A DNA stretch of 21,878 nucleotides from a virus. The notes under the pieces were generated by a model that ran no database searches, was not told where the DNA came from, and saw only the letters and a program-made list of their open reading frames with translations. The position numbers were made by a program, and so were the translations under genes. The stretch is from IMG/VR virus record IMGVR_UViG_3300039159_000170, positions 1 through 21,878 of that record. One strand, 5' to 3'. Shown here in pieces: positions 14,794-21,878 of this stretch (position 1 is the first letter of the stretch; every line of letters begins with the position of its first letter).

Positions 14794-15222
14794 CTATTCA
14801 GCGCCTTGATCGTGCGCAGCCGAATCAGTCTTTGCAGCATCAGCCAGCGCCTTAGCCTTGGCACGATGATCGGCATCAGCCTTGGTTTTTTCAGCAGTAA
14901 GCGCTTGCTTAGCTTGCTTCAGATCGGCCTTGGCTTTTTCTGCCGTTGCCTTCAAGCGCTTGATTTCTTCGTCGTATGCATCGATCAAGCTTTCAAGGCT
15001 GACAACTTCAGCTTCACGATCAGCGAACGGATCAGGCTCATAGGAATCAAACGCTTCGGCATCTTCAGGATGGATGCCAATGTTGATTCCACGATGAAGG
15101 TTGATGGTATCAAGGCCAGGCTGGCCAACCTTTACCAGATCGATTTCGGCATATTGGCTGCCGCAAGTAACGCCATGGATATTGAATTGGCCAACAGATA
15201 ATGCACAAACTCGGATTTTCAT
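14794..15222 (-). CDS. Hypothetical head protein with C-terminal coiled coil (gp35 position)
   Basis: The protein has 142 residues from ATG 15222, which has AGGAAG about 7 bases upstream. A longer frame reaching 15282 lacks such a site. Residues 1-60 are beta-rich (MKIRVCALSVGQFNIHGVTC). From about residue 70 the sequence becomes a charged Ala/Lys/Glu heptad-like run (EEIKRLKATAEKAKADLKQ and on), a predicted coiled coil, ending in a flexible Ala-rich tail. It follows the capsid gene, as gp35 does in Mu. No function is known to me; a minor head, accessory or stabilising role is inferred. The 116-base gap before it holds no gene, only weak hairpins. The stop is TAG. Confidence 0.82.
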   Translation of the reverse strand: MKIRVCALSVGQFNIHGVTCGSQYAEIDLVKVGQPGLDTINLHRGINIGIHPEDAEAFDSYEPDPFADREAEVVSLESLIDAYDEEIKRLKATAEKAKADLKQAKQALTAEKTKADADHRAKAKALADAAKTDSAAHDQGAE

Positions 15223-15338
15223 TTTTTCTTCCTTTGCTGCTGATTGCAGCTTTCGTGAAATGCTGCCGGACGTGAACGGCATGCTGATCTTGAATCATGC
15301 ATTCCAATGGCACCGGACCAGCGCCAGGATTCCAGCCA

Positions 15339-16475
15339 CTAAGGCGCGTTGCTACCAATCAGGGCAAACGGATCGCTGTATGCCAAGCCAAAGCGAACAT
15401 CGGCGCCCATGCGAATGATCTTGCGATCGTAGGAATCGCCACGATCTTCACGCCAGCGAACATCCTGGCGGTTCTGGTATACCAACGGTTTTGAAGTTGA
15501 CAGATCTGCAACAAACCAGGCGTTGCCGCCACCGAGATCATTCAGTTCATCAATGCGCAAAACTTCCATTTTGCCTTGGCCCGTTAGATACGGATCCTTG
15601 CCGCCAGCAGCATTCACCGCAGCAAACAATTCATATGCTGCTGGCTCCAAGTTAGGGCCAACCACCAAATGCGTTGCAGTGCGGCCAAGGTACAGATCGC
15701 CACGATATGTTTTTAACTTAGTCATCGCGACTTGCGCCAGCTTCACGTTGGCAGCCGTCATAGCAACCGTGCCAAGCGTGTTGCTTTGCGCTGGCCCACC
15801 CATCACAACATGTGATGCGCTGATCATGTTCGAGCCAGTGAAGCAAAGTTCAGTGCCAGCAAAAGCACTTCTCATGAAGTAACCGATCAGTTCCTTCTTT
15901 TTCCATTTGGCAGCCTGGCCAAGCTGCATTGCAGTGGAATAGATCTCCGACAACTTGTTGTCATCGACATCATCTTCATTCAGGATCAAACCGTTGGCAT
16001 ACGATTTATTTTCAACGCGAAACTTGGTTGCTTTGGGTTGAACATGTCGCCGATCAGCGGTCCATTCCTGCATGGTTGGCGCGCCATCAACTACAACCAT
16101 GTCATCACCTGCGCCCATGCTGGTAGTTTCCTTGCACAAAACATCGCCGCGATAATCTTGCGTTGCGTTCATGCTTTGAAAGAAAGCGTATTTGATGCCA
16201 TAGCGCGCAACGTCGAATGCACCAACGCCAGGCAGCGCAGGGCCATTTGGAGAAAGGTACGTGTTGATCGCTCGCATGATCGGATCACTAAGCGTTTGCT
16301 TCAGTTGCTTGAAATCGTTTTCACTGCGCATGCCAGCGATCTGGCTAAGCGTGCCAGCCGTCAAAGCGGTTGGCGTGCCATCGGCCAGCTGGCCTTGTGG
16401 TGAATGGCCAACTGCTTCCAGCGAACTAGTGGCAGCTTTTGCCAGGCCAGCTTTAAGAAATTCTAAGTACGACAT
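15339..16475 (-). CDS. Major capsid protein (Mu gpT-like)
   Basis: The protein has 378 residues. It shows a helical N terminus, then NKSYANGLILNEDDVDD at about 156-172 followed by MQLGQAAKWKKKEL, which matches the gpT/HK97-fold hallmark of a strand, two acidic residues and a helix. HLVVGPNLEPAAYELF near 269-284 is the second conserved block, and the C terminus has RGDSYDRKIIRMGADVRFGLAYSDPFAL. The protein builds the icosahedral shell. ATG 16475 has AAGGATC about 6-8 bases upstream. It lies after the protease/scaffold and decoration genes, in the order expected for head assembly. The stop is TAG at 15341-15339. Confidence 0.94.
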   Translation of the reverse strand: MSYLEFLKAGLAKAATSSLEAVGHSPQGQLADGTPTALTAGTLSQIAGMRSENDFKQLKQTLSDPIMRAINTYLSPNGPALPGVGAFDVARYGIKYAFFQSMNATQDYRGDVLCKETTSMGAGDDMVVVDGAPTMQEWTADRRHVQPKATKFRVENKSYANGLILNEDDVDDNKLSEIYSTAMQLGQAAKWKKKELIGYFMRSAFAGTELCFTGSNMISASHVVMGGPAQSNTLGTVAMTAANVKLAQVAMTKLKTYRGDLYLGRTATHLVVGPNLEPAAYELFAAVNAAGGKDPYLTGQGKMEVLRIDELNDLGGGNAWFVADLSTSKPLVYQNRQDVRWREDRGDSYDRKIIRMGADVRFGLAYSDPFALIGSNAP

Positions 16476-16530
16476 TTTTTGATCCTTGGTTCTTTGCTTT
16501 GAAATTGAAGGTGAATGGATGGTTGAAAAC

Positions 16531-16956
16531 TTAGGCGCTTACCGTTGTTACATATGCGCCCATTTCAATCAGCGCTTTGCCAGATGGTTCAAACTTGCGG
16601 AAAATGCCAGCAATCACGGCATTGCCAACCGTTGCCGTTACCGTCTGATCATCGGCAACATAAACGCGCTTGCCGGTCATCGCTTGCGTGATTCCAGCAT
16701 GCGCTCGCACGATCTTGCCGGTGCCAACTTGCAGCGATCGAACGCCATCAGCTAAGCCAGTAGTTGCAACCTGATGCAAGGCAACGCCAATGACGCGAAG
16801 GCCAGCTACGTTGGCAGCAGGCACAATGAAGCCCGTTGCATCAACGGCAACCATTGCGCCTTCATAGATCAAAACGCTACCCTTGACAGGGTGAAATTCA
16901 GTTTCTTCAATTTCGCCGGAGATTTCCAGACCTAGATCAGCAGTTAATGCAGCCAT
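16531..16956 (-). CDS. Head decoration / cement-like protein
   Basis: The protein has 141 residues. It is beta-rich, with FHPVKGSVLIYEGAMVAVD near residues 22-40, VIGVALHQVATTG near 55-67 and GIFRKFEPSGKALIEMGAYV near the end. This layout is like small head decoration or cement proteins that often lie beside the capsid gene. Two residues that look unlike a cement protein are absent; no enzyme motif or membrane segment is seen. A good AGGAAA lies about 6 bases before ATG 16956, fitting high expression. The family call rests on pattern and position; the capsid-surface role is inferred. Confidence 0.75.
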   Translation of the reverse strand: MAALTADLGLEISGEIEETEFHPVKGSVLIYEGAMVAVDATGFIVPAANVAGLRVIGVALHQVATTGLADGVRSLQVGTGKIVRAHAGITQAMTGKRVYVADDQTVTATVGNAVIAGIFRKFEPSGKALIEMGAYVTTVSA

Positions 16957-16975
16957 GACAGTTTCCTTTGTTGAT

Positions 16976-17009
16976 TAGATGAAGCTAAAAAATAGATGAA
17001 GCTAAAAAA
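16976..17009. repeat. Two tandem copies of a 17-bp unit between scaffold and decoration genes
   Basis: On the plus strand tagatgaagctaaaaaa occurs at 16976-16992 and again, identical, at 16993-17009; a third start (tagatg) follows at 17010. On the transcribed strand each unit gives a run of six T. It fills most of a 64-base gap upstream of an abundant-protein gene. Confidence 0.9.
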
Positions 17010-17020
17010 TAGATGGTTCG

Positions 17021-17599
17021 TTACTTTGCGAGACTCGAAACAATCGCAACAGCATGATCGCGCAATTGTTGGCTGCTGCTGATGCCGATGCTTGCCAACA
17101 TATCGGCATATTGATTTGGGGCCATTTTATGTTTGGCAGCCAACTCAACAATGATTTGCTGATCTTCAACGATCTGCTTTTCGAGTTCAGTCATTGGCTG
17201 CGCGTTACCTGCAAGGCTTTGTGCCTTGACGCCTACCAGTGTTTGATTTGCCATGGAAGCAATCAGCTTGACGGCAAGTGATGCATCAAGCGCGGCAACT
17301 TCACGGATCGCAAGTTCGCTTTCACTGCCTGGCACCAGCTTGCCTTGCAAAACTGCGCCAGTGATCAGCGCTTCAATGCGTTCACTTTGCAGCTGGTTTT
17401 CCGCAGCGATGGCCTTGGCCGTCAAATCAACTACGCGAGTTTGCAGCACGACATTGGATTTTTGCGCTTCATCCAATTCAGCAGCCAGCGCGGTGATGCT
17501 TTTATGCTTTGCCATCGAATCAACAGCGGTTGCGATCTCGGATTCGCTGGCTGTTTCAGCGAGACCAAGGATTGATGCCAGGATTGCGAGATTCAACAT
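17021..17599 (-). CDS. Possible internal-start scaffold protein
   Basis: An in-frame ATG at 17599 (residue 229, MLNLAILASILGLAET) lies at the border between protease and helical half. It would give a 192-residue scaffold, like Mu gpZ or lambda Nu3. Upstream is an A-rich stretch with AAGG about 14 bases away, so the ribosome binding site is weak. This is inferred by analogy. Confidence 0.35.
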   Translation of the reverse strand: MLNLAILASILGLAETASESEIATAVDSMAKHKSITALAAELDEAQKSNVVLQTRVVDLTAKAIAAENQLQSERIEALITGAVLQGKLVPGSESELAIREVAALDASLAVKLIASMANQTLVGVKAQSLAGNAQPMTELEKQIVEDQQIIVELAAKHKMAPNQYADMLASIGISSSQQLRDHAVAIVSSLAK

Positions 17600-18283
17600 T
17601 TTCTTTTCTTTGCCCTTTGAAGTTTCTTGATCGGTAGATGCCGATCGAATGCCAATGATTTTTGCTTCCACGACCGCAGGAACATTCACCGCTGATGTTT
17701 CAACCAGCACCGCATCCGTGAAGATTGCTTCACAAACCTTGCCATCAGTTTGATCGCCTGGCCAGTGTGCGCATTTCGAGAGTGATGTTTGACAGATCGA
17801 GCAAAGCACCGTGCCAGTAGAACGCCAGCCGATGGAAAAGCGATCAATCAAACCGCGCAGCGCTTTGGCCACAAACGCTGGATCAGTAAGCTTGATCGTC
17901 TGAAGCATGCTGGTAGTTTTTCCGTCAAGCTTCACCGATGAAGCAACGATGGTGCCACCACGAGATTCAAGCGATCGTTGATCATGGTCTTTGAGAAAAA
18001 CCGATTGCACACCAGATGCAGCAATGCCTGGTAGCTTGTCATCTTGAAAGCGCACGAAGTTGCGGTTTTGAATGCTTGGCGTCTGCTGGAAGGCTTCAAT
18101 CTGCATAAACAGTTCGACGTATTCACCAGCATTGCAGCGTAACAGCAGTGCATCGCGTTCATCAGCGGAAATGTTGCCTTCCTTTGGCGATGCGCGCAAC
18201 TCGCGCACGCAACCGCCAGGATCAGAATGCAGCACCATCTGCTGATCGGGATTATCCAAAAGCTGTTGCTTGATCGTTTTCAT
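17021..18283 (-). CDS. Prohead protease with C-terminal scaffold-like region
   Basis: The protein has 420 residues. The first 215 look like an S78-type prohead protease: VFLKDHDQRSLESRGGTI has the probable catalytic His100, DRFSIGWRST has the probable Ser150, and ETSAVNVPA at about 195-203 is the conserved closing strand. A cysteine cluster (C161, C164, C171, H173, C184) lies just after the serine and could bind zinc. Residues about 230-420 are helical with a coiled-coil-like middle (ALAAELDEAQKSNVVLQTRV), as in scaffolds. Mu makes protease and scaffold from one frame through an internal start, and the same may hold here. ATG 18283 overlaps the portal stop (ATGA). Confidence 0.86.
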   Translation of the reverse strand: MKTIKQQLLDNPDQQMVLHSDPGGCVRELRASPKEGNISADERDALLLRCNAGEYVELFMQIEAFQQTPSIQNRNFVRFQDDKLPGIAASGVQSVFLKDHDQRSLESRGGTIVASSVKLDGKTTSMLQTIKLTDPAFVAKALRGLIDRFSIGWRSTGTVLCSICQTSLSKCAHWPGDQTDGKVCEAIFTDAVLVETSAVNVPAVVEAKIIGIRSASTDQETSKGKEKKMLNLAILASILGLAETASESEIATAVDSMAKHKSITALAAELDEAQKSNVVLQTRVVDLTAKAIAAENQLQSERIEALITGAVLQGKLVPGSESELAIREVAALDASLAVKLIASMANQTLVGVKAQSLAGNAQPMTELEKQIVEDQQIIVELAAKHKMAPNQYADMLASIGISSSQQLRDHAVAIVSSLAK

Positions 18284-19674
18284 GTTGGTTGTTCCGTTGC
18301 TGCTGGCGTTGTTGCTGGATTGAATGAAGGATCCGTTGAATCTTTGCCGTTAGGCTGATCAAATCCGGTTTCTTGATAAAGCTGCGAAGGCTTAACAGGC
18401 ACGCCTAGTTCTTTCATGCCTCTTGCCATCACAATACGGCCTGCTGGAGTTTCATCGCGTACCACTTGAATATGTAGATTTGGCGCGTCTGATTCCTGCA
18501 TGCCGTTGAACCGCATGAAGGCAGCGAACAACTGCGCCCGAAATGCTGCCGTCAAACGTGAAGCATCATAGATCACGTTATCCCATCGAACATTGTTGTG
18601 AATCTCGCCAAGCGCATACGATGCGCCACTGCTGCCGCTGTTGTCACTTGATAGCGTTGCGCCGTTGATCAGCTTGGCCATTTCCGCATTTGCGTAGGAA
18701 ATCAAACCGCCATGCGCTGCGCTGTTGTCTGATGTTCGGCCAGCTTCAATGATCTTCACGTCAATTGTTTTTGGTGAAACCGCACCGCCATCACCGCCCA
18801 TGTTGCGCACGATTTCCGTCGCAGTTTTTTTGATGTTTTCATCATCGGTTTCTGGATCGTAAACCGCATTGATCAGCGGTATCCCAAACTTTTCGCTGAA
18901 GATCAGCCAGTCGCGAAATGCAAAGCGTTTGCCCATGGCAGGCCAAGCTGCGCTGCGCATCAGTGCGCCTTGCGCCAAACGCGGGCCAGCGCGATCGATA
19001 ATGATCCACTTACCAGGAATCAAATCCTCACCACGCATCATGGCATCATCGGTGATCAGGCGCAGCACGTCCGATCTATTGGCAGCACTCGGATCGCCAA
19101 TCATGAAGCGTTCGGATTGCACCTGCAAAAACATTTCAGGCACGATCCAAAGCTTGCCGTTGATGCGCTTGGCGTTCCACTGGATTTCAACAGCGGCAAA
19201 ACCATACTTGTTGAAGTTCAGCAGATGTTCAAACGCAATGCTTGCCGCTTCCTTGTTAATTGTCGCGGTCAAAACTTCAGCAGCACGCTGGCTGGCTGAA
19301 CTGCTATTGCATGCCTGGATCAACCATGGCTTGCCTGCCACTGCCTGCCGTCGCTGCAACAGCAAGGAATTCAGCGTGCAATCAGCTTCCACGATGTCGT
19401 CAAACATACGGCATTGGGTACGCGGAAAACCTGATTCAGCTTCCGCATAGGCAGCTAGCAAGCTGCCTGGCGATAGGTTCCATCCAGGATGATCGGCGCT
19501 GTATTGCGCCAACTCTCTGGCCTGTTGCCCCCTTGGAGCTTCATCAGGAAAATCTTTTGGCAGCACCAGCGAACGCGCAATGCGGATCGCATCCTGGCCA
19601 GAAAGTTGATAGTTGCGTGATGGCACCAGCGAAGGCTGCGCTAGTTCGGCCAGTTCGGCCAGAATCAGCGCCAC
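18280..19674 (-). CDS. Portal protein (Mu gp29-like, DUF935)
   Basis: The protein has 464 residues and starts with GTG at 19674; an in-frame TGA at 19680-19678 rules out a longer form. DUF935 features are present: IVEADCTLNSLLLQRRQAVAG near residues 94-114, NKYGFAAVEIQW near 155-166, RDWLIFSEKFGIPL near 254-267 and EIVRNMGGDGGAV near 287-299. It forms the dodecameric ring through which DNA enters and to which the connector binds. The C terminus is a Thr/Pro-rich tail. It lies 28 bases after the large terminase and runs straight into the protease; no gpF-like minor head gene follows. Confidence 0.93.
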   Translation of the reverse strand: MALILAELAELAQPSLVPSRNYQLSGQDAIRIARSLVLPKDFPDEAPRGQQARELAQYSADHPGWNLSPGSLLAAYAEAESGFPRTQCRMFDDIVEADCTLNSLLLQRRQAVAGKPWLIQACNSSSASQRAAEVLTATINKEAASIAFEHLLNFNKYGFAAVEIQWNAKRINGKLWIVPEMFLQVQSERFMIGDPSAANRSDVLRLITDDAMMRGEDLIPGKWIIIDRAGPRLAQGALMRSAAWPAMGKRFAFRDWLIFSEKFGIPLINAVYDPETDDENIKKTATEIVRNMGGDGGAVSPKTIDVKIIEAGRTSDNSAAHGGLISYANAEMAKLINGATLSSDNSGSSGASYALGEIHNNVRWDNVIYDASRLTAAFRAQLFAAFMRFNGMQESDAPNLHIQVVRDETPAGRIVMARGMKELGVPVKPSQLYQETGFDQPNGKDSTDPSFNPATTPAATEQPT

Positions 19675-19702
19675 CGATCAAGCCATCGGCAGCTGAAGCC
19701 AG

Positions 19703-21409
19703 CTAGATGAAACGCTTCCTTTCAATCTTAACTGATATGTACTCGCTGGAAATTTCCGATTTTTTGCGCGGTTTACCAAAGAAGCGATAGGCCACATATG
19801 AAACGCCATCGCATACGTGCGAATACCTGGATCCACGATCCATGGTTCCATTCTTGCGCGGACATGTTCGCAAGCCTTTGATCGTATGCACGCAATGAGG
19901 CTCAACGAACAACCTGCGCTGCTGCAATCCATTACAAAGCAGCGCGTTGGTTATCTTCACGCGCTCGCTGATCTCAGGATTGCGATCACTGTCGCGCTGC
20001 GGTTTTGAGAGATTGCGCCAGCCAGCTGCAATTAACCGCTTGTCTGATCGCCTGCCCTTTTGGTGCGCGCCATCCTGAAACCAGCCAGATGCATCAGCCA
20101 CAACGCCAACATGATTTGGATCGGTTGTGTCGCCGGTGTAAAAATCCTTGCCTAGCTCGCTCGATTCAGATCGATCAGCCTTCCATGCTTCACAGTTTTC
20201 AATTGCCGCCACCAGTTGTTCTTCGTCGGAATCATCAACTAGGAATTCATCCACGATCCACATGTAATCAAGCTTGTCCGCATCGTTTGGATCTCTGAAA
20301 AACTTCACGATAACTGCGACCATATGCGGATCCTTTTGAAAATCCATGCCAGCCACATAGGCGCACTTGCGCGGCAAGCGCGTTGCCGTAAAGCTTGCCG
20401 TGATATCAATGAAGCCAGCCGGCACGCTGCGGACGTTTGCGCTGCGGAATTCGTGGAAGGTTGCATCACCAATTGGGCCAAGTTCTCCACCGATTTCTCT
20501 GCGATATTCCAGATCCGACATTTCGGATTTCATTTCATGCAGCGACTCAATCACGATGAATGGATTATTTTCGGCGGTAATCTTGAACGCAATGCAGGCG
20601 ATCTTGCCTGCCTGCGCATCATCCCAGAGTTTTTCCACATACAACCCAATTTCTTTATCCGGTGGATTTGCGGTAATGATGATCAGGCCACCACTGTCAC
20701 CGATTGCGCCACGGAGTTGCATCAAGCCTTTCTGGCTCATTTTCTGCGCTTCATTGTAAAGCACTAGATCTGTTTTGCCTCGCTTCAATCCATCTGGCTT
20801 GTGACCAGACAACATCAGCAAGCGTGAGCCATTCGCAAAGTGCAACGAAAATGCTTTCGTAGTTCCAACTGGCTTCAGCTTGGCGCAGCTGCGCGGCACA
20901 ATTGTTTTCAGTGCGCTGATCAGTTCGTCGGTTTCATCAACGGTTGGCGATACCGCCCAACACAACGATCCAGGCTTGAGAAAGCAAAACATCGCCAGCG
21001 CAACCACGGCAATATGCGATTTACCTGCGCGCCTGCCGCCAAGCAAAAGCATTTGATAGTAGCGCCTGGCCATTGCACGCTTCCAGTGCGGGCCATTTTT
21101 GCCCTGCGCATATAGGCCAAGCCATTTTGCAAGTTCGCGTGCTGGCGCTTCCTGATCGCTGCCGCGTGGAACTCTGATCACTTGGTATTTTTCAGGATCC
21201 TGATTGCTCCACTGCATGCGATCATGATCCCATGTTCCACCGACTTCAATCAGCACTTCATCGGTATCAGGCACCAGTTGCGCTTCACCTTGAAGATCAA
21301 TTTGAAAGTCTGCAATCCGCAGACTGATCAGCATTTCGCAGAGTGAATCTTCTGCTTCATAACTTTCATTTAGGATTGATTCGTAAAGGCTGCGGTCTTT
21401 TTGCGCCAT
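19703..21409 (-). CDS. terL: Terminase large subunit (Mu gp28-like)
   Basis: The protein has 568 residues. It carries an ATPase half with Walker A GGRRAGKS (124-131), a Walker B-like DLVLYNEA (214-221, with the usual acidic pair as Asn-Glu) and the coupling motif IIITANP (about 243-249). The nuclease half has acidic residues in GMDFQKD (Asp355), VVADASG (Asp439) and HVCDGVSY (Asp534). It translocates DNA into the prohead and cuts it. ATG 21409 has GAGG about 10 bases upstream and overlaps the previous gene by 44 bases. The C terminus is basic (KIERKRFI). The stop is TAG at 19705-19703. Confidence 0.95.
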   Translation of the reverse strand: MAQKDRSLYESILNESYEAEDSLCEMLISLRIADFQIDLQGEAQLVPDTDEVLIEVGGTWDHDRMQWSNQDPEKYQVIRVPRGSDQEAPARELAKWLGLYAQGKNGPHWKRAMARRYYQMLLLGGRRAGKSHIAVVALAMFCFLKPGSLCWAVSPTVDETDELISALKTIVPRSCAKLKPVGTTKAFSLHFANGSRLLMLSGHKPDGLKRGKTDLVLYNEAQKMSQKGLMQLRGAIGDSGGLIIITANPPDKEIGLYVEKLWDDAQAGKIACIAFKITAENNPFIVIESLHEMKSEMSDLEYRREIGGELGPIGDATFHEFRSANVRSVPAGFIDITASFTATRLPRKCAYVAGMDFQKDPHMVAVIVKFFRDPNDADKLDYMWIVDEFLVDDSDEEQLVAAIENCEAWKADRSESSELGKDFYTGDTTDPNHVGVVADASGWFQDGAHQKGRRSDKRLIAAGWRNLSKPQRDSDRNPEISERVKITNALLCNGLQQRRLFVEPHCVHTIKGLRTCPRKNGTMDRGSRYSHVCDGVSYVAYRFFGKPRKKSEISSEYISVKIERKRFI

Positions 21410-21809
21410 CGTCTTTTGCCTCAGTTTGTTTTTGCAACGCTGGATCGCCTGCGATCAGTTCAGCGTCCACATGTTTACGATCAAGCATTTTTTTCACCAT
21501 GCCCGCCATCAGTTCGCCACTCAGCCGCAGATCAGCCATCGCGTTCTGCCGTGTTGTGTGCGCCAGCGCTTGCCACGGATGGCCGAGGCTGATGCCATAA
21601 TCAAGCATAGCCAGCTTCATGGCGTACCAACCTGATCGCTTAGTCGCATCCATCGGTGGCGGCCCAAGCCTCGTGATCAAATCCATCGGCAGCGCTGATC
21701 GTGGCTTGCCGGCCTTGCGGCCAGCGATCGAAGTGTACGGTTTTATCAGATCCGACAAATCAGAATCATCTGCAACACTATCTGGATCTTTTTTGTCTTT
21801 TGGTTGCAC
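21366..21809 (-). CDS. Probable terminase small subunit
   Basis: The protein has 147 residues from GTG 21809; no ATG, GTG or TTG lies further upstream before an in-frame TGA. I do not recognise the sequence with certainty. Its place just before the large terminase, its length, its central helical region (MDATKRSGWYAMKLAMLDYG, then HPWQALAHTTRQNAMADLR) and charged ends fit a small terminase that binds DNA and starts packaging. No clear helix-turn-helix is visible. It shares 44 bases with the large-subunit gene in another frame. Confidence 0.65.
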   Translation of the reverse strand: MQPKDKKDPDSVADDSDLSDLIKPYTSIAGRKAGKPRSALPMDLITRLGPPPMDATKRSGWYAMKLAMLDYGISLGHPWQALAHTTRQNAMADLRLSGELMAGMVKKMLDRKHVDAELIAGDPALQKQTEAKDDGAKRPQPLRINPK

Positions 21810-21878
21810 TTTTGTTGCGTTTCTAGTCTTTTCAACTACTTGGATATATGGTCATTATTGCCAAAATGGCAAAAACCC
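21810..21878 (-). promoter_or_regulatory. Upstream region with inverted repeat and possible promoter
   Basis: The 69 bases before the first gene hold a perfect inverted repeat (TTGCCA, three bases, TGGCAA; 21858-21872). On the minus strand TTGCCA could be a -35 box (5 of 6 bases) with TATATC 18 bases further as a poor -10. No T run follows the stem, so it is not a good terminator. An operator-overlapped late promoter is possible but unproven. The window ends 6 bases beyond. Confidence 0.35.

Noticed and set aside
15223-15338. Terminator or small gene between capsid and coiled-coil genes
   Set aside because: Only weak stems with large loops or a wobble pair and no T run; no convincing start with a ribosome binding site.
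18869-19450. Long open frame on the plus strand (193 codons) opposite the portal gene
   Set aside because: It is antisense to a well-supported gene, has no recognisable domain, and such shadows occur throughout (also 5836-6360 and 7853-8368).
1407-19705. Genome-wide recoding of TAG
   Set aside because: TAG ends the large terminase, major capsid, coiled-coil and sheath genes at the family-typical lengths, so it is a normal stop here.
21858-21872. Inverted repeat as a rho-independent terminator
   Set aside because: The stem is only six pairs and A/T-containing, with no T run after it on either strand.
1-21878. CRISPR arrays, rRNA, insertion sequences, integrase, defence or toxin genes
   Set aside because: I looked on both strands and saw none; all coding capacity is taken by virion genes.

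Overview
The window is a single, tightly packed late-gene module of a contractile-tailed (myovirus) Mu-like phage or prophage. Every gene I can support lies on the minus strand, so transcription runs from the right end (about 21.8 kb) to position 1. The evidence is a near-complete series of Mu-family virion genes in the expected order. Neighbouring genes overlap by 1-4 bases (ATGA, GTGA, TAATG, TGATG junctions) or are separated by gaps under 120 bases. There are no integrase, transposase, lysis, regulatory or bacterial genes in view. I therefore cannot tell a free phage from a prophage, or say whether replication is by transposition. The protein families point to a proteobacterial host; I cannot name a genus.

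Layout in transcription order. Packaging: an upstream region with an inverted repeat, a probable small terminase (21809-21366), the large terminase (21409-19703) and a Mu gp29/DUF935-type portal (19674-18280). Head: a prohead protease with a C-terminal scaffold-like half (18283-17021), a decoration-like protein (16956-16531), a Mu gpT-type major capsid protein (16475-15339) and a coiled-coil protein (15222-14794). Connector and neck: a gp36/DUF1320 protein, a gpG-like virion morphogenesis protein, a gp37/DUF1834 protein and a small gp38-like protein. Tail: sheath, tube, a tail assembly chaperone with a clear -1 frameshift site, and a tape measure of 590 residues. Baseplate: DNA-circularisation/gpN-like protein, hub (gp44), spike (gp45), gp46, and wedge J (gp47).

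The left 4.5 kb is the accessory, host-recognition end and departs most from Mu. It holds a 77-residue protein with three exact-period 13-residue repeats and a 319-residue fibre-like protein. Next comes a 618-residue protein that seems to fuse a LamG-like domain to a gp48-like baseplate protein. Three small virion-associated proteins of unknown role follow. The last one starts with GTG and runs off the window.

The strongest points for a second look are these: the frameshift, which extends the chaperone by 72 codons to the tape-measure start; the LamG/gp48 fusion placed after the fibre gene; the in-frame single TAG between that gene and the next; the 13-residue repeat protein; and a strong local excess of GATC.
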